Assembly: GCA_019746155.1 (NCBI GenBank)
Contig: JAIESJ010000173.1
Span: forward strand, 1-6,547
Direction of reading: 5' to 3'
From: Burkholderiales bacterium
GTDB taxonomy: Bacteria; Pseudomonadota; Gammaproteobacteria; Burkholderiales; SG8-41
DNA: 6,547 bases
In this document: positions 1-6,093 of the stretch, piece by piece
Position numbering within the stretch: position 1 is the first letter of the stretch
Layout of the letters: each line of letters opens with the position of its first letter
The notes under the pieces: model-generated
Seen by the model: the letters and a program-made list of their open reading frames with translations, nothing else
Databases searched by the model: none
Told to the model about the DNA's origin: nothing
Position numbers and translations under genes: made by a program

Positions 1-363
1 TCCTTCATCACGCACGGCATGGTGATCGCGCCCTGCTCCATGAAAACGTTGGCCGCGGTTGCCCACGGCTTCTCCGACAATCTGGTGAGCCGCGCCGCGG
101 ACGTCGTTCTCAAGGAGCGCCGGCGGCTGGTGCTGCTCACGCGCGAAGCGCCGCTCAATCTCGCCCATCTTCGCAACATGGTCGCGGTCACGGAAATGGG
201 CGGCGTTATTTTCCCGCCGGTACCCGCTTTCTACAGCCGGGCCGAAACCGTCGATGCCCTGATCAACCACACCGTGGGTCGCGTACTCGACCTCTTCGAC
301 GTCGAGCACGACAGGATCGTGCGCTGGCAGGGCATGAAAAACATCGTCGCTGACAAACAATAA
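1..363 (+). CDS. ubiX: UbiX/Pad1-family flavin prenyltransferase, C-terminal part (5' end outside window)
   Basis: The frame is open from base 1 and ends with TAA at 361-363, giving 120 residues, about the last two thirds of a ~190-residue family member. Visible family blocks are APCSMKTLA (residues 10-18 of the fragment), DNLVSRAADV, KERRRLVLLTREAPLN with HLRNM (to about residue 60), and the PPVPAFY block (72-78), followed by the LDL helix. The family makes prenylated FMN from reduced FMN and a dimethylallyl phosphate; this is the cofactor of UbiD-type (de)carboxylases. In ubiquinone synthesis or in aromatic-acid catabolic islands it usually sits beside a ubiD-like gene, which could lie just left of the window (inference). 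It converges on the truncated Bug gene, with 29 bases between stop codons, and no terminator is visible on the + strand. Family assignment is firm; whether it serves ubiquinone synthesis or a catabolic decarboxylase cannot be decided here. Confidence 0.93.
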   Translation, partial: SFITHGMVIAPCSMKTLAAVAHGFSDNLVSRAADVVLKERRRLVLLTREAPLNLAHLRNMVAVTEMGGVIFPPVPAFYSRAETVDALINHTVGRVLDLFDVEHDRIVRWQGMKNIVADKQ

Positions 364-392
364 AGCACGATGCGGCTGTTTGCCCAGCGCAT

Positions 393-719
393 CTATGGGG
401 CCGGCCGTCCCCGATTTCGATTTCCGTCTGCACTCACCCGTTCGGGATCGGTTTTCGCCGCGATCTCGGTGCCCAAGGTACCGCCGGCACCGCCACGGTT
501 GTCGATCACCACCTGTTGGCCCAGCCGCTCGCCCAGGCGCTGTCCGACCACGCGCGCGATGATGTCGGTGGAACCCTCGGGCGGGAATACGACGATCAGC
601 CGGATAGGTTTGCTGGGATACTGGGTCTGCGCAAAGACCGCGCCGGACGGTAACAGAATAGCGGCCGCGGCGCATGCCGCGAGTGCAATGCAAAAAAGCC
701 GCGCCTTGCGGCGCGGCAA
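393..719 (-). pseudogene. Truncated Bug-family (TctC) substrate-binding protein, N-terminal third only
   Basis: The reading frame encodes 108 residues where the family has about 320. Residues 1-30 form a secretion signal: basic PRRKAR, a hydrophobic Ala-rich core and a GAVFA|Q cleavage site. Then come the classic Bug N-terminal blocks: YPSKPIRLIVVFPPEGSTD (34-52), ARVVGQRLGERLGQQ, and VIDNRGGAGGTLGTEIAAK (71-89). Similarity stops near residue 92, where the family continues DGYTLL; the last ~16 residues look like random readthrough to TAG. The start is TTG at 717-719. The minus-strand sequence AAGGGA seven bases upstream fits a ribosome-binding site, and an in-frame stop lies just two codons before it. 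The start is 38 bases after the tctA stop, so this was probably the receptor of a tctB-tctA-bug operon. No C-terminal Bug sequence is visible before ubiX, so about 220 residues are lost. A perfect intrinsic terminator overlaps codons 1-9. A functional product is very unlikely. Confidence 0.8.
692..717 (-). terminator. Intrinsic (rho-independent) terminator downstream of tctA
   Basis: On the - strand the sequence is GCCGCGCC, loop GCAA, GGCGCGGC, then TTTTTT. This is a perfect 8-bp all-GC stem closed by a GNRA-type tetraloop and followed by a run of six T (692-697 on the + strand are AAAAAA). It lies about 40 bases after the tctA stop codon, where an operon terminator is expected. On the + strand the T-run is missing, so it acts only for - strand transcripts. 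It coincides with the first nine codons of the truncated Bug gene. Confidence 0.85.
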
Positions 720-757
720 ATGTCAGTCCCTTCCCCTGCTCTGGGGGTTCCGGGTTC

Positions 758-2287
758 TCAAAGCGACGCCGACTCGGCGACCGCCTCCTCGCGCTTCTTG
801 CGGATTGCCGGGACGACCATGATCGTCAGCAGCACAGCGGTCGCAATCAGGAAGGCGGCGCTGATCGGGCGCGTGATAAACACCGTAGGATCACCGCGCG
901 AAATCAGCAGCGCGCGCCGCAGGTTTTCCTCCATCAGCGGACCCAGCACGAACGCCAGGATCAGCGGCGCCGGCTCGCACTTGAGCTTCATGAAGATGTA
1001 GCCCAATATGCCGAAGAAGATCGCCATGTAAATGTCGAGATCCAGGTTGTTGACGCTGTAGACCCCGATCGCCATGAAGGTCATGATCGCGGGAAACAGA
1101 AAGCGGTACGGCACCTTGAGCAGCTTGACCCACAGCCCGACCAGCGGCAGGTTGAGGATCACCAGCATGGCATTACCGATCCACATGCTGGCGATCAGGC
1201 CCCAGAACAGATCCGGCCGCTGGGTCATCACTTGCGGGCCGGGCGCGATGCCCTGGATGGTGAGCGCGCCCAGCAGGAGCGCCATGGTGGCGCCGTGCGG
1301 GATACCCAGCGTGAGCGTCGTGATGAACGCGCACTGCACGGCCGCGTTGTTGGCCGACTCCGGCGCCGCGACGCCCTCGATCGCACCCTTGCCGAACCGC
1401 GAAGGATCCTTGGCGACTTTTTTCTCCACCGCGTAGGCCGAGAACGCGCTGATCGTCGGCCCCCCGCCGGGCAGGGTGCCGAAAAACGCGCCGATTGCGG
1501 TACCGCGCAAGATCGCGCCGGTGGCATCCTTCAAGTCTTGCCAGGTCGGCATCAGCCCGGAGATTTTTTTATTGAGAACGTCGCGACTCGCGGTGTCCGC
1601 CCCTTGTTCGAGATTGGACAGAATTTCCGCGAAACCGAACAGGCCCATGGCCAGCATGGCAAAACTCAGGCCATCGGCCAGCCCCGAAGCGCCGAAGGTG
1701 AAGCGCGACATGCCGGAGTTGACGTCGGTGCCGACGATGCCGATCAAGAGCCCCAGCACGATCATCGCTATCGTCTTGAGCAGCCCCCCGTGCGCCAGCA
1801 CCGCCGCGGCGATCAGCGCCATCACCATCAGCGAGAAGTACTCGGGCGCACCGAACTTGAGCGCGATTTCCGCCAGGGGCGGGCCCAACAGTGCAACCAG
1901 GATGGTGCCTACCGTGCCGGCGAAAAACGAGCCGATCGCGGCAATCGCCAGCGCCGGTCCGGCACGGCCCTGTTTGGCCATCTGATGGCCGTCCATGCAG
2001 GTCACCACCGAGGACGATTCGCCCGGCAGATTGACCAGAATCGCAGTGGTCGAGCCGCCGTATTGCGTGCCGTAATAAATGCCCGCCAGCATGATGATGG
2101 CGCCCACCGCGTTCAGATTGAAAGTAAGTGGCAGCAGCATCGCGACCGCCGCCACCGGGCCGATGCCGGGCAGCACCCCGATCAGTGTGCCCACCAGCAC
2201 GCCGACGAAGCAATAAAACAGGTTTATCGGCGAAACTGCCGTGGAGAAGCCGAGCGCCAGGTTTGGTAAAAGTTGTGAAAAGTCCAT
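758..2287 (-). CDS. tctA: TctA-family large membrane subunit of a tripartite tricarboxylate transporter
   Basis: This is a 509-residue protein, the usual length for TctA, the large multi-spanning inner-membrane permease. With TctB and a periplasmic Bug receptor it imports carboxylates by secondary transport. Many hydrophobic segments are evident. The two family signature loops, one per half, are GVLPGIGP (37-44) and GTLPGGGPT (270-278). Other family blocks are GGSTTAILVNLPGE (77-90), GAPEY (146-150) and AAPESANNAA (307-316). The reading frame is open further upstream, but ATG at 2285-2287 is the right start. It follows GGTGGAGAT, a ribosome-binding site formed by the last tctB codons, and begins the typical MDFSQLL N-terminus. 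One base separates it from the tctB stop, so the two are translationally coupled. The last ~10 residues (KKREEAVAES) are a charged cytoplasmic tail. The substrate cannot be read from the sequence. Confidence 0.95.
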   Translation of the reverse strand: MDFSQLLPNLALGFSTAVSPINLFYCFVGVLVGTLIGVLPGIGPVAAVAMLLPLTFNLNAVGAIIMLAGIYYGTQYGGSTTAILVNLPGESSSVVTCMDGHQMAKQGRAGPALAIAAIGSFFAGTVGTILVALLGPPLAEIALKFGAPEYFSLMVMALIAAAVLAHGGLLKTIAMIVLGLLIGIVGTDVNSGMSRFTFGASGLADGLSFAMLAMGLFGFAEILSNLEQGADTASRDVLNKKISGLMPTWQDLKDATGAILRGTAIGAFFGTLPGGGPTISAFSAYAVEKKVAKDPSRFGKGAIEGVAAPESANNAAVQCAFITTLTLGIPHGATMALLLGALTIQGIAPGPQVMTQRPDLFWGLIASMWIGNAMLVILNLPLVGLWVKLLKVPYRFLFPAIMTFMAIGVYSVNNLDLDIYMAIFFGILGYIFMKLKCEPAPLILAFVLGPLMEENLRRALLISRGDPTVFITRPISAAFLIATAVLLTIMVVPAIRKKREEAVAESASL

Positions 2288-2288
2288 G

Positions 2289-2741
2289 TTATCTCCACCA
2301 GAACAGCGGGTATGGCAGGTCGATACCGTATATGAAAATCCCGACCGCACCCACGATGAGCACCACGCTCAGAATCAACACCTCCCCCAGCTTGAATTGC
2401 CGGCCCGCCGCCGCGCTAAACACGATCAAGCCGAACAACGACGGAACGAAACCGATGTGGTCGATGCCCCAGCCGAAGACGACAAACGACAGGCTCAGCA
2501 TGATCATCGGCTTCCAGGCGAACGGTTTGATCGACTCGCCCTCCATCGTGAACGAAAACGCGGAAATAATGGCGCCCAAAACAACCAGGATGGCTCCCAG
2601 GTAGGTGGGAAAGTAACCCGGGCCCATGCGCATCGCCGTACCCATCGGGTAATCCTGCGAAACCACGATCGCGATCACACCGAAGGTGATGAACATCACT
2701 CCAGCCCAAAAATCTTCCGGACATTTAATTTTGAATTGCAC
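2289..2741 (-). CDS. tctB: TctB-family small membrane subunit of a tripartite tricarboxylate transporter
   Basis: This 150-residue protein has four predicted membrane segments (about 12-28, 46-64, 80-108 and 119-138), the layout of TctB. The conserved TctB motif is YPMGTAMRMGPGYFPTYLG (31-49). The start is taken as GTG at 2739-2741 because a strong AGGAG (2749-2753, read on the - strand) lies seven bases upstream, and the product then starts in register with the family. An upstream ATG at 2777 would add 12 basic residues and has no comparable site. The TAA stop at 2289-2291 is one base before the tctA ATG. The final codons for Trp-Trp-Arg supply the tctA ribosome-binding site. TctB partners with TctA in the membrane; its separate role is poorly known in the family. 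Confidence 0.9.
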   Translation of the reverse strand: MQFKIKCPEDFWAGVMFITFGVIAIVVSQDYPMGTAMRMGPGYFPTYLGAILVVLGAIISAFSFTMEGESIKPFAWKPMIMLSLSFVVFGWGIDHIGFVPSLFGLIVFSAAAGRQFKLGEVLILSVVLIVGAVGIFIYGIDLPYPLFWWR

Positions 2742-2856
2742 GTTTTTTCTCCTGACAACCTTTCTATTCAAACGCAAAGAACGCTATGGCCCGCTCTTAT
2801 TCCTGGCGTGGATCCGCCGCTATCGCGGCAGCACAAAAACGAGTGACTGTATTCTC

Positions 2857-2877
2857 GAAGCCTTACAGAAGCCTTAC
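2857..2877. repeat. 10-bp direct repeat with 11-bp period (GAAGCCTTAC)
   Basis: GAAGCCTTAC at 2857-2866 is repeated exactly at 2868-2877 with one base between. The period is 11 bp, close to one helical turn. It lies about 115-135 bases upstream of the tctB start, in the spacer where a promoter or leader should be. It could be a tandem operator for a transcription factor bound to one face of the DNA, or a chance slippage duplication. Confidence 0.5.
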
Positions 2878-2932
2878 TGCTGGAATTTTCGGATGACCCC
2901 GAACATGGCGGAACCTCTAGGTCTAGGTATAT

Positions 2933-2954
2933 CCCGGCAAATCATGTCGCCGGG
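2933..2954. repeat. Inverted repeat CCCGGC-N10-GCCGGG upstream of tctB
   Basis: The arms CCCGGC (2933-2938) and GCCGGG (2949-2954) are perfect and separated by ten bases. On the - strand a run of seven T lies before the hairpin rather than after it, so it does not read as a terminator. On the + strand an A-run follows. It may be a dyad operator or a leader hairpin, and a chance occurrence is possible in GC-rich DNA. The tandem TCTAGG doublet (2916-2927) lies immediately beside it. Confidence 0.3.
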
Positions 2955-3108
2955 TGCAAAAAAAGACCAATGGCTCGGCTATCCTCCCCTGTTTCCGCAT
3001 TTGAAACTGCGACACTTTACACAAAACTGCCGGTCCACGACAACCGCTTTTTTGCCGTCAACCATGCCGCGATGCAACATAATCCTTTTCACGCAACGCA
3101 AGCCGCGT

Positions 3109-4092
3109 TTACTCCTGGCTTATCGCACCCGCCTCGATCAGTTTCGCGAGGCGCCCGGCTTCGGTCTTGATGAACGCGGCAAATTCCTCGGGCGTTCCGC
3201 CGCCGATCACCAGACCCAGTTGATCGAGGCGTTGCCTGACATCGGGCATTTCCAGCGTCTTGTTCACTTCGCGATTAAGCTTTTCGATAATCGGCCTGGG
3301 CGTTCTGGCCGGCGCCGACATGCCGAACCACACCTTCGCGTCCGCGTTCTTGATCCCGAGTTCGGCAAAAGAAGGTACATCGGGCAGCACCGGCTGCCGC
3401 TTGGCATCCGCCACGCCCAGCACTTTGACGCGGCCGGCCTTGATCTGCGCCTCGCCGCTCACTGAAGTGGTGTACATCAGATGGATCTGGCCGCCGACAA
3501 CATCGGTCAGCGCCAGCGCGGCACCCTTGTAGGGCACGTGTGTGACATTGACGCCCGTTGCAGCCTGAAACAATGCGAGCCCGATGTGCAGACTGCTGCC
3601 GACGCCGGATGAACCCCAATTCACCTTGCCGGGATTGGCTTTGGCGTAATCGATCAACTCCTTGGCGTTTTTCGGGGAAAATGCCGGGTTGGCAACGATG
3701 ATAAGCGGTGCATAGCCCAGGAACACTACCGGCGCGAAGTCATTGATGCGATACGGCGGCTTCTTGCGTAACAAAACGTTGTTGATGCTGGGGCCGGGAT
3801 TGGCCAACAGCAACGTATGGCCGTCGGGCATCGCCTTGGCCACGGTATCCGCGCCGATCGATCCGCCGGCGCCGGGACGATTGTCGATGACGAACTGCTG
3901 GCCCCAGGCGTCGGTCAGCTTCTGTCCGATGAGGCGCGCAATGATGTCATTCGACGCCCCCGGCGGAAACGGCACGACCCAGCGCACCGGCTTGCCGGGA
4001 TAATTCTTCGCCGCTGTGTCCTGCCCCCATGCGGCGCCGGAAATAAGCGCCAGGCATGTCAGCATACCCGCCATACGAATCGCGATTTTCAT
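3109..4092 (-). CDS. Bug-family (TctC-like) periplasmic substrate-binding protein, intact
   Basis: This is a 327-residue protein of normal Bug length. Residues 1-23 are a signal peptide: MKIAIR, a hydrophobic core, cleavage near AWG|QD. Bug signature blocks follow: YPGKPVRWVVPFPPGASND (31-49), ARLIGQKLTDAWGQQ, IDNRPGAGGSIGAD (69-82), PDGHTLLL (89-96), NPGKVNWGSSGVGS (153-166), HVPYKGAALALTDVVGGQI (185-203) and LPDVPSFAELG (236-246). Family members bind carboxylates (tricarboxylates, aromatic or hydroxy acids, amino acids) in the periplasm and deliver them to TctAB. ATG at 4090-4092 is preceded by AGGAGG only three bases away. An alternative ATG at 4102-4104 (331 residues) lacks a visible site, so the exact start is somewhat uncertain. 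It lies 53 bases downstream of the dehydrogenase gene and is probably co-transcribed with it. It is the only intact receptor here and the natural partner for the nearby TctAB (inference). Confidence 0.93.
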   Translation of the reverse strand: MKIAIRMAGMLTCLALISGAAWGQDTAAKNYPGKPVRWVVPFPPGASNDIIARLIGQKLTDAWGQQFVIDNRPGAGGSIGADTVAKAMPDGHTLLLANPGPSINNVLLRKKPPYRINDFAPVVFLGYAPLIIVANPAFSPKNAKELIDYAKANPGKVNWGSSGVGSSLHIGLALFQAATGVNVTHVPYKGAALALTDVVGGQIHLMYTTSVSGEAQIKAGRVKVLGVADAKRQPVLPDVPSFAELGIKNADAKVWFGMSAPARTPRPIIEKLNREVNKTLEMPDVRQRLDQLGLVIGGGTPEEFAAFIKTEAGRLAKLIEAGAISQE

Positions 4093-4145
4093 TTTCCTCC
4101 TCATAGGGATTATTAGAACAGTGCCCGAGGATGCACAAAAGCATT

Positions 4146-5123
4146 TTATCGCTTTTCGAGGGCCGCCGGATTGACGACATTGATCGGCTTGCCGTCGAGG
4201 TAGGCAAGAATCTGATCGAATGCACCGCTGAACTGGGCTTCGTAGGCGTCCCTTTCGACATAACCGATATGCGGCGTGCACAAGACATTGTCCAGCGCAA
4301 GCAGCGGGTGACTGGCATTGAGCACCGGTTCCTCCTCGTAGACATCGACCGCCGCCATGCCGGGACGGCCGGACTTGAGGGCGTTCACCAGCGCGCCCGG
4401 CTCGATCAATCCGGCGCGGCTGGTATTGACGATCAGCGCGGCGGGCTTCATGCGCGCGAGATCCGTGGCGGTCACGATGCCGCGCGTCGCGTCGTTGAGA
4501 CGCAGATGCAGCGTCAACACGTCGCTTTCCTCGAAAAAAGCTTCCCGGTTGCGCGCCGGCGTATAGCCGTCGGCGCGCGCCCGGGCCAGCGACGCCTCGC
4601 GTCCCCAGACTATCACTTTCATGCCGAAAGCCTTGCCGTAGCCGGCGATCACCGCACCGACGCGGCCGTAACCGTAGATCCCGAGCGTGCGGCCGCGCAA
4701 GGCGGTGCCGATCGTCGACTGCCAGCGGCCGGCTTTGAGGGCGGCGACCTCCTGCGGAATATGGCGCAACGCCGCGATGATGAGCCCCCACGTCAGCTCC
4801 GCCGTGGCATAAGACGGGCGCCCCGGATGCATGTTGGAGGACAGAATGACGCCGCGCTGGGTGCAGGTATCGACATCGATGTGCGGATAAACGCTGTGCT
4901 GGCTGATGATCCTGAGCTTGTCGAGCCGTTCCAGCAGCGGCGCGCGGATCGGCGTGCGCTCGCGGATCAGCACCAGCGCCTCGGTGTCCCTGAGGCGCTC
5001 GGCCAGCACGTCGACATCCTCGGTGTGGTCGTTCCAGATCGTCACGTTATGCCCGGCAAGCTTGGAAAAGCATGCCAGCGTGCGCACCACGTCCTGGTAA
5101 TCGTCGAGTATGGTGATGTTCAT
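4146..5123 (-). CDS. D-2-hydroxyacid dehydrogenase family protein (NAD(P)-dependent)
   Basis: This is a 325-residue protein of normal family length. The N-terminal catalytic-domain portion (1-~100) is followed by the inserted Rossmann domain: LRGRTLGIYGYGRVG with the dinucleotide motif G151-Y-G153-R-V-G156. Active-site residues of the family are visible: R236 in VNTSR, E265 in DVYEEEP and H285 in CTPHIGY. The family interconverts 2-keto and D-2-hydroxy acids; phosphoglycerate dehydrogenase is the best-known relative. The TPH-IGYVER ending and lack of an ACT domain suggest a catabolic or generic hydroxyacid enzyme rather than SerA. The start ATG at 5121-5123 has AAAGG six bases upstream. It is followed by the Bug receptor at 53 bases, suggesting that the imported compound or its product is a 2-hydroxy or 2-keto acid (inference). 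The substrate is not determined. Confidence 0.92.
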   Translation of the reverse strand: MNITILDDYQDVVRTLACFSKLAGHNVTIWNDHTEDVDVLAERLRDTEALVLIRERTPIRAPLLERLDKLRIISQHSVYPHIDVDTCTQRGVILSSNMHPGRPSYATAELTWGLIIAALRHIPQEVAALKAGRWQSTIGTALRGRTLGIYGYGRVGAVIAGYGKAFGMKVIVWGREASLARARADGYTPARNREAFFEESDVLTLHLRLNDATRGIVTATDLARMKPAALIVNTSRAGLIEPGALVNALKSGRPGMAAVDVYEEEPVLNASHPLLALDNVLCTPHIGYVERDAYEAQFSGAFDQILAYLDGKPINVVNPAALEKR

Positions 5124-5164
5124 TCAAAACCTTTCAGCCCAAATTCTTTTTTAAGATTTTGCCT

Positions 5165-5191
5165 TCCTCTGTGATCTCCGTGTTCTCTGTG
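5165..5191. repeat. Three imperfect tandem 9-bp units (CTCTGTG / CTCCGTG / CTCTGTG)
   Basis: On the + strand CTCTGTG (5167-5173), CTCCGTG (5176-5182) and CTCTGTG (5185-5191) recur at a strict 9-bp spacing; on the - strand they read CACAGAG, CACGGAG, CACAGAG. The stretch lies in the gene-free spacer between the lyase remnant and the dehydrogenase start. It sits next to an AT-rich tract (about 5136-5160), unlike the surrounding GC-rich DNA. The function is unknown. It resembles short dispersed intergenic repeats, but no other copy is seen in this window. Confidence 0.5.
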
Positions 5192-5214
5192 GCTCATGCC
5201 TTTAAGTTTTAGCG

Positions 5215-5699
5215 TCAGTTCAACCAGCCGTCGGCCTTCTGCTGCGCCAGCACGTTGTCGACGATCTGCGGCGCATGTCCGACATAAGTCGCGGGATCGA
5301 GCGCGGCGCGCAACTCGTCCTGCGACAACGCTTCACGCACCCTCGCATTCTGCATCAGCGACTGCTCGAAACCGATACCCTGCTCGATGCCGTGCATCGC
5401 TGCCTCGTACACCAGCATCGAGCAGCACGATCTCGTTAGCGATCTTGCCGAGCGTGCCGCCGATGATCGCGAGCACACACACGTATTCGGCAAAGCAGTC
5501 GCGTGCCGACTGCGCCCGCCATGCCGCCGACAAACAGGCGCTTCTCGAGTTCGCGCAGCCGCTGGTGGTTGCGTCCCATCTCGGAGAGCCAGATCGCGCA
5601 CTTGTGGCCGAAGGTGATCGGCAGCGCCTGCACGCCATGCGAGCGCCCGACCATCGGCGTCGCCTTGTAGGTCTCGGCCAGCCGATAAAGCTTCGTGAT
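5215..5699 (-). pseudogene. Class-II lyase (fumarase/adenylosuccinate lyase/carboxymuconate cycloisomerase superfamily), broken by deletions
   Basis: Three pieces of one lyase lie in order in three frames. Piece 1 (5699 to about 5502) reads ITKLYRLAETYKATPMVGRS then HGVQALPITFG and ends GGMAGAVGT; it holds the conserved R-S/T-H-G-x-Q-x-x-P-x-T-F-G region with the active-site His. Piece 2 (5503 to about 5420) reads RDCFAEYVCVLAIIGG then TLGKIANEIVLL. Piece 3 (5418-5215) reads MLVYEAAMHGIEQG and later LDPATYVGHAPQIVDNVLA, to a TGA at 5215-5217, the usual C-terminus. Compared with the family, the N-terminal ~150 residues are gone, about 30 residues are missing between pieces 1 and 2, and well over 100 between 2 and 3. 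That last gap removes the GSSxMPxKxNP signature loop, which bears the catalytic serine. Such enzymes eliminate fumarate or similar from substituted succinates, or cycloisomerise muconates; this one cannot work. Upstream it is joined in frame to an alpha/beta hydrolase remnant. Confidence 0.8.
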
Positions 5700-5714
5700 T
5701 GGAGCCCTGTTTTC

Positions 5715-6019
5715 CGGCAATGACATAAACACCTGCATTATCATGCCAGAACTTGTGGCGGTTGATGCCAAGCGTCGCGGTATGCGCCATGCCGGCCACG
5801 AACACGAACTGCTTGTCCTTGTTGGGCAGCAGCTCGAAGAATTTGATGAGATCGGAACGCCCGGAAGCGGAAGAACCGTGCACCAGGAACAGCACCGGCA
5901 GGGCTGCGGTGTTTCCTTGCGGCGCGGCCGCGCGCTTGCGGTAGATATAGAGTTTAGATATAGAGTTTTGTCCCGCTCTTGTCCGCCCAATACTCGGCGC
6001 TCCACATGCCGCTCATCAT
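5715..6019 (-). pseudogene. Alpha/beta hydrolase with excised core, frameshifted
   Basis: The original start is still visible: ATG-ATG at 6014-6019 behind AGGGAG, giving MMSGMWSAEYWADKSGTKLY. A perfect 13-bp tandem duplication (5943-5968) then creates TAA at 5954-5956, leaving a 21-residue peptide. Removing one copy restores KLYIYRKRAAAP and PVLFLVHGSSASGRS, the N-terminal strand and HG oxyanion-hole motif of alpha/beta hydrolases. This is followed directly by DLIKFFELLPNKDKQFVFV, AGMAHTATLG and NRHKFWH, the C-terminal part with the catalytic His. The whole middle, including the G-x-S-x-G nucleophile and acid residue, is missing (roughly 180 residues by comparison with family length, an estimate). 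After FWH a one-base shift near 5739 is needed to continue into MQVFMSLPEN. The frame then runs into lyase sequence, so the gene's own end is lost. Non-functional. Confidence 0.75.
5943..5968. repeat. Perfect 13-bp tandem duplication (AGATATAGAGTTT twice)
   Basis: The unit AGATATAGAGTTT at 5943-5955 is repeated exactly at 5956-5968. On the - strand this duplicates codons for Lys-Leu-Tyr-Ile of the hydrolase remnant and shifts the frame by one, producing an immediate TAA. Deleting one copy joins the start region to the downstream hydrolase sequence in frame, so the duplication is the inactivating or a later event in that gene. Confidence 0.9.
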
Positions 6020-6093
6020 ATTCTCCCTGTTCAAATTTCGGCGAAACTGCCCGCATATTATCGCACCGCGCGGTAACGCGCTGCCGCATAGTC

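Larger units (their letters stand above)
2742..3108. other. Gene-free spacer upstream of tctB
   Basis: About 370 bases lie between the intact Bug receptor stop and the tctB start. I found no reading frame with family resemblance in any frame. The spacer contains the tctB ribosome-binding site at its left end, a 10-bp direct repeat (2857-2877), a TCTAGG doublet (2916-2927) and a 6-bp-arm inverted repeat (2933-2954). A short AACGC/GCGTT hairpin just after the receptor stop (3095-3109) has no T-run, so I do not call it a terminator. The length suggests tctBA has its own promoter, but I could not identify -35/-10 boxes with confidence. Confidence 0.6.

Noticed and set aside
674..2269. 531-codon open frame on the + strand opposite tctA
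   Set aside because: Its composition is dominated by Arg, Gln, His and Asp with no domain or membrane pattern. It is the antisense shadow of a well-supported GC-rich tctA gene.
2955..2970. Sigma-54-like element TTGG-T-rich-TTGCA on the - strand upstream of tctB
   Set aside because: Only nine bases separate the GG and GC pairs where ten are required, and the middle is just a T-run.
3109..4791. 560-codon frame that would extend the Bug receptor far upstream
   Set aside because: The extension overlaps the dehydrogenase in another frame, shows no domain, and leaves the signal peptide internal. The start at 4092 gives normal family length and an N-terminal signal.
4131..5174. 347-codon + strand frame opposite the dehydrogenase
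   Set aside because: It is the complementary shadow of an intact gene with clear catalytic motifs; it has no motif of its own.
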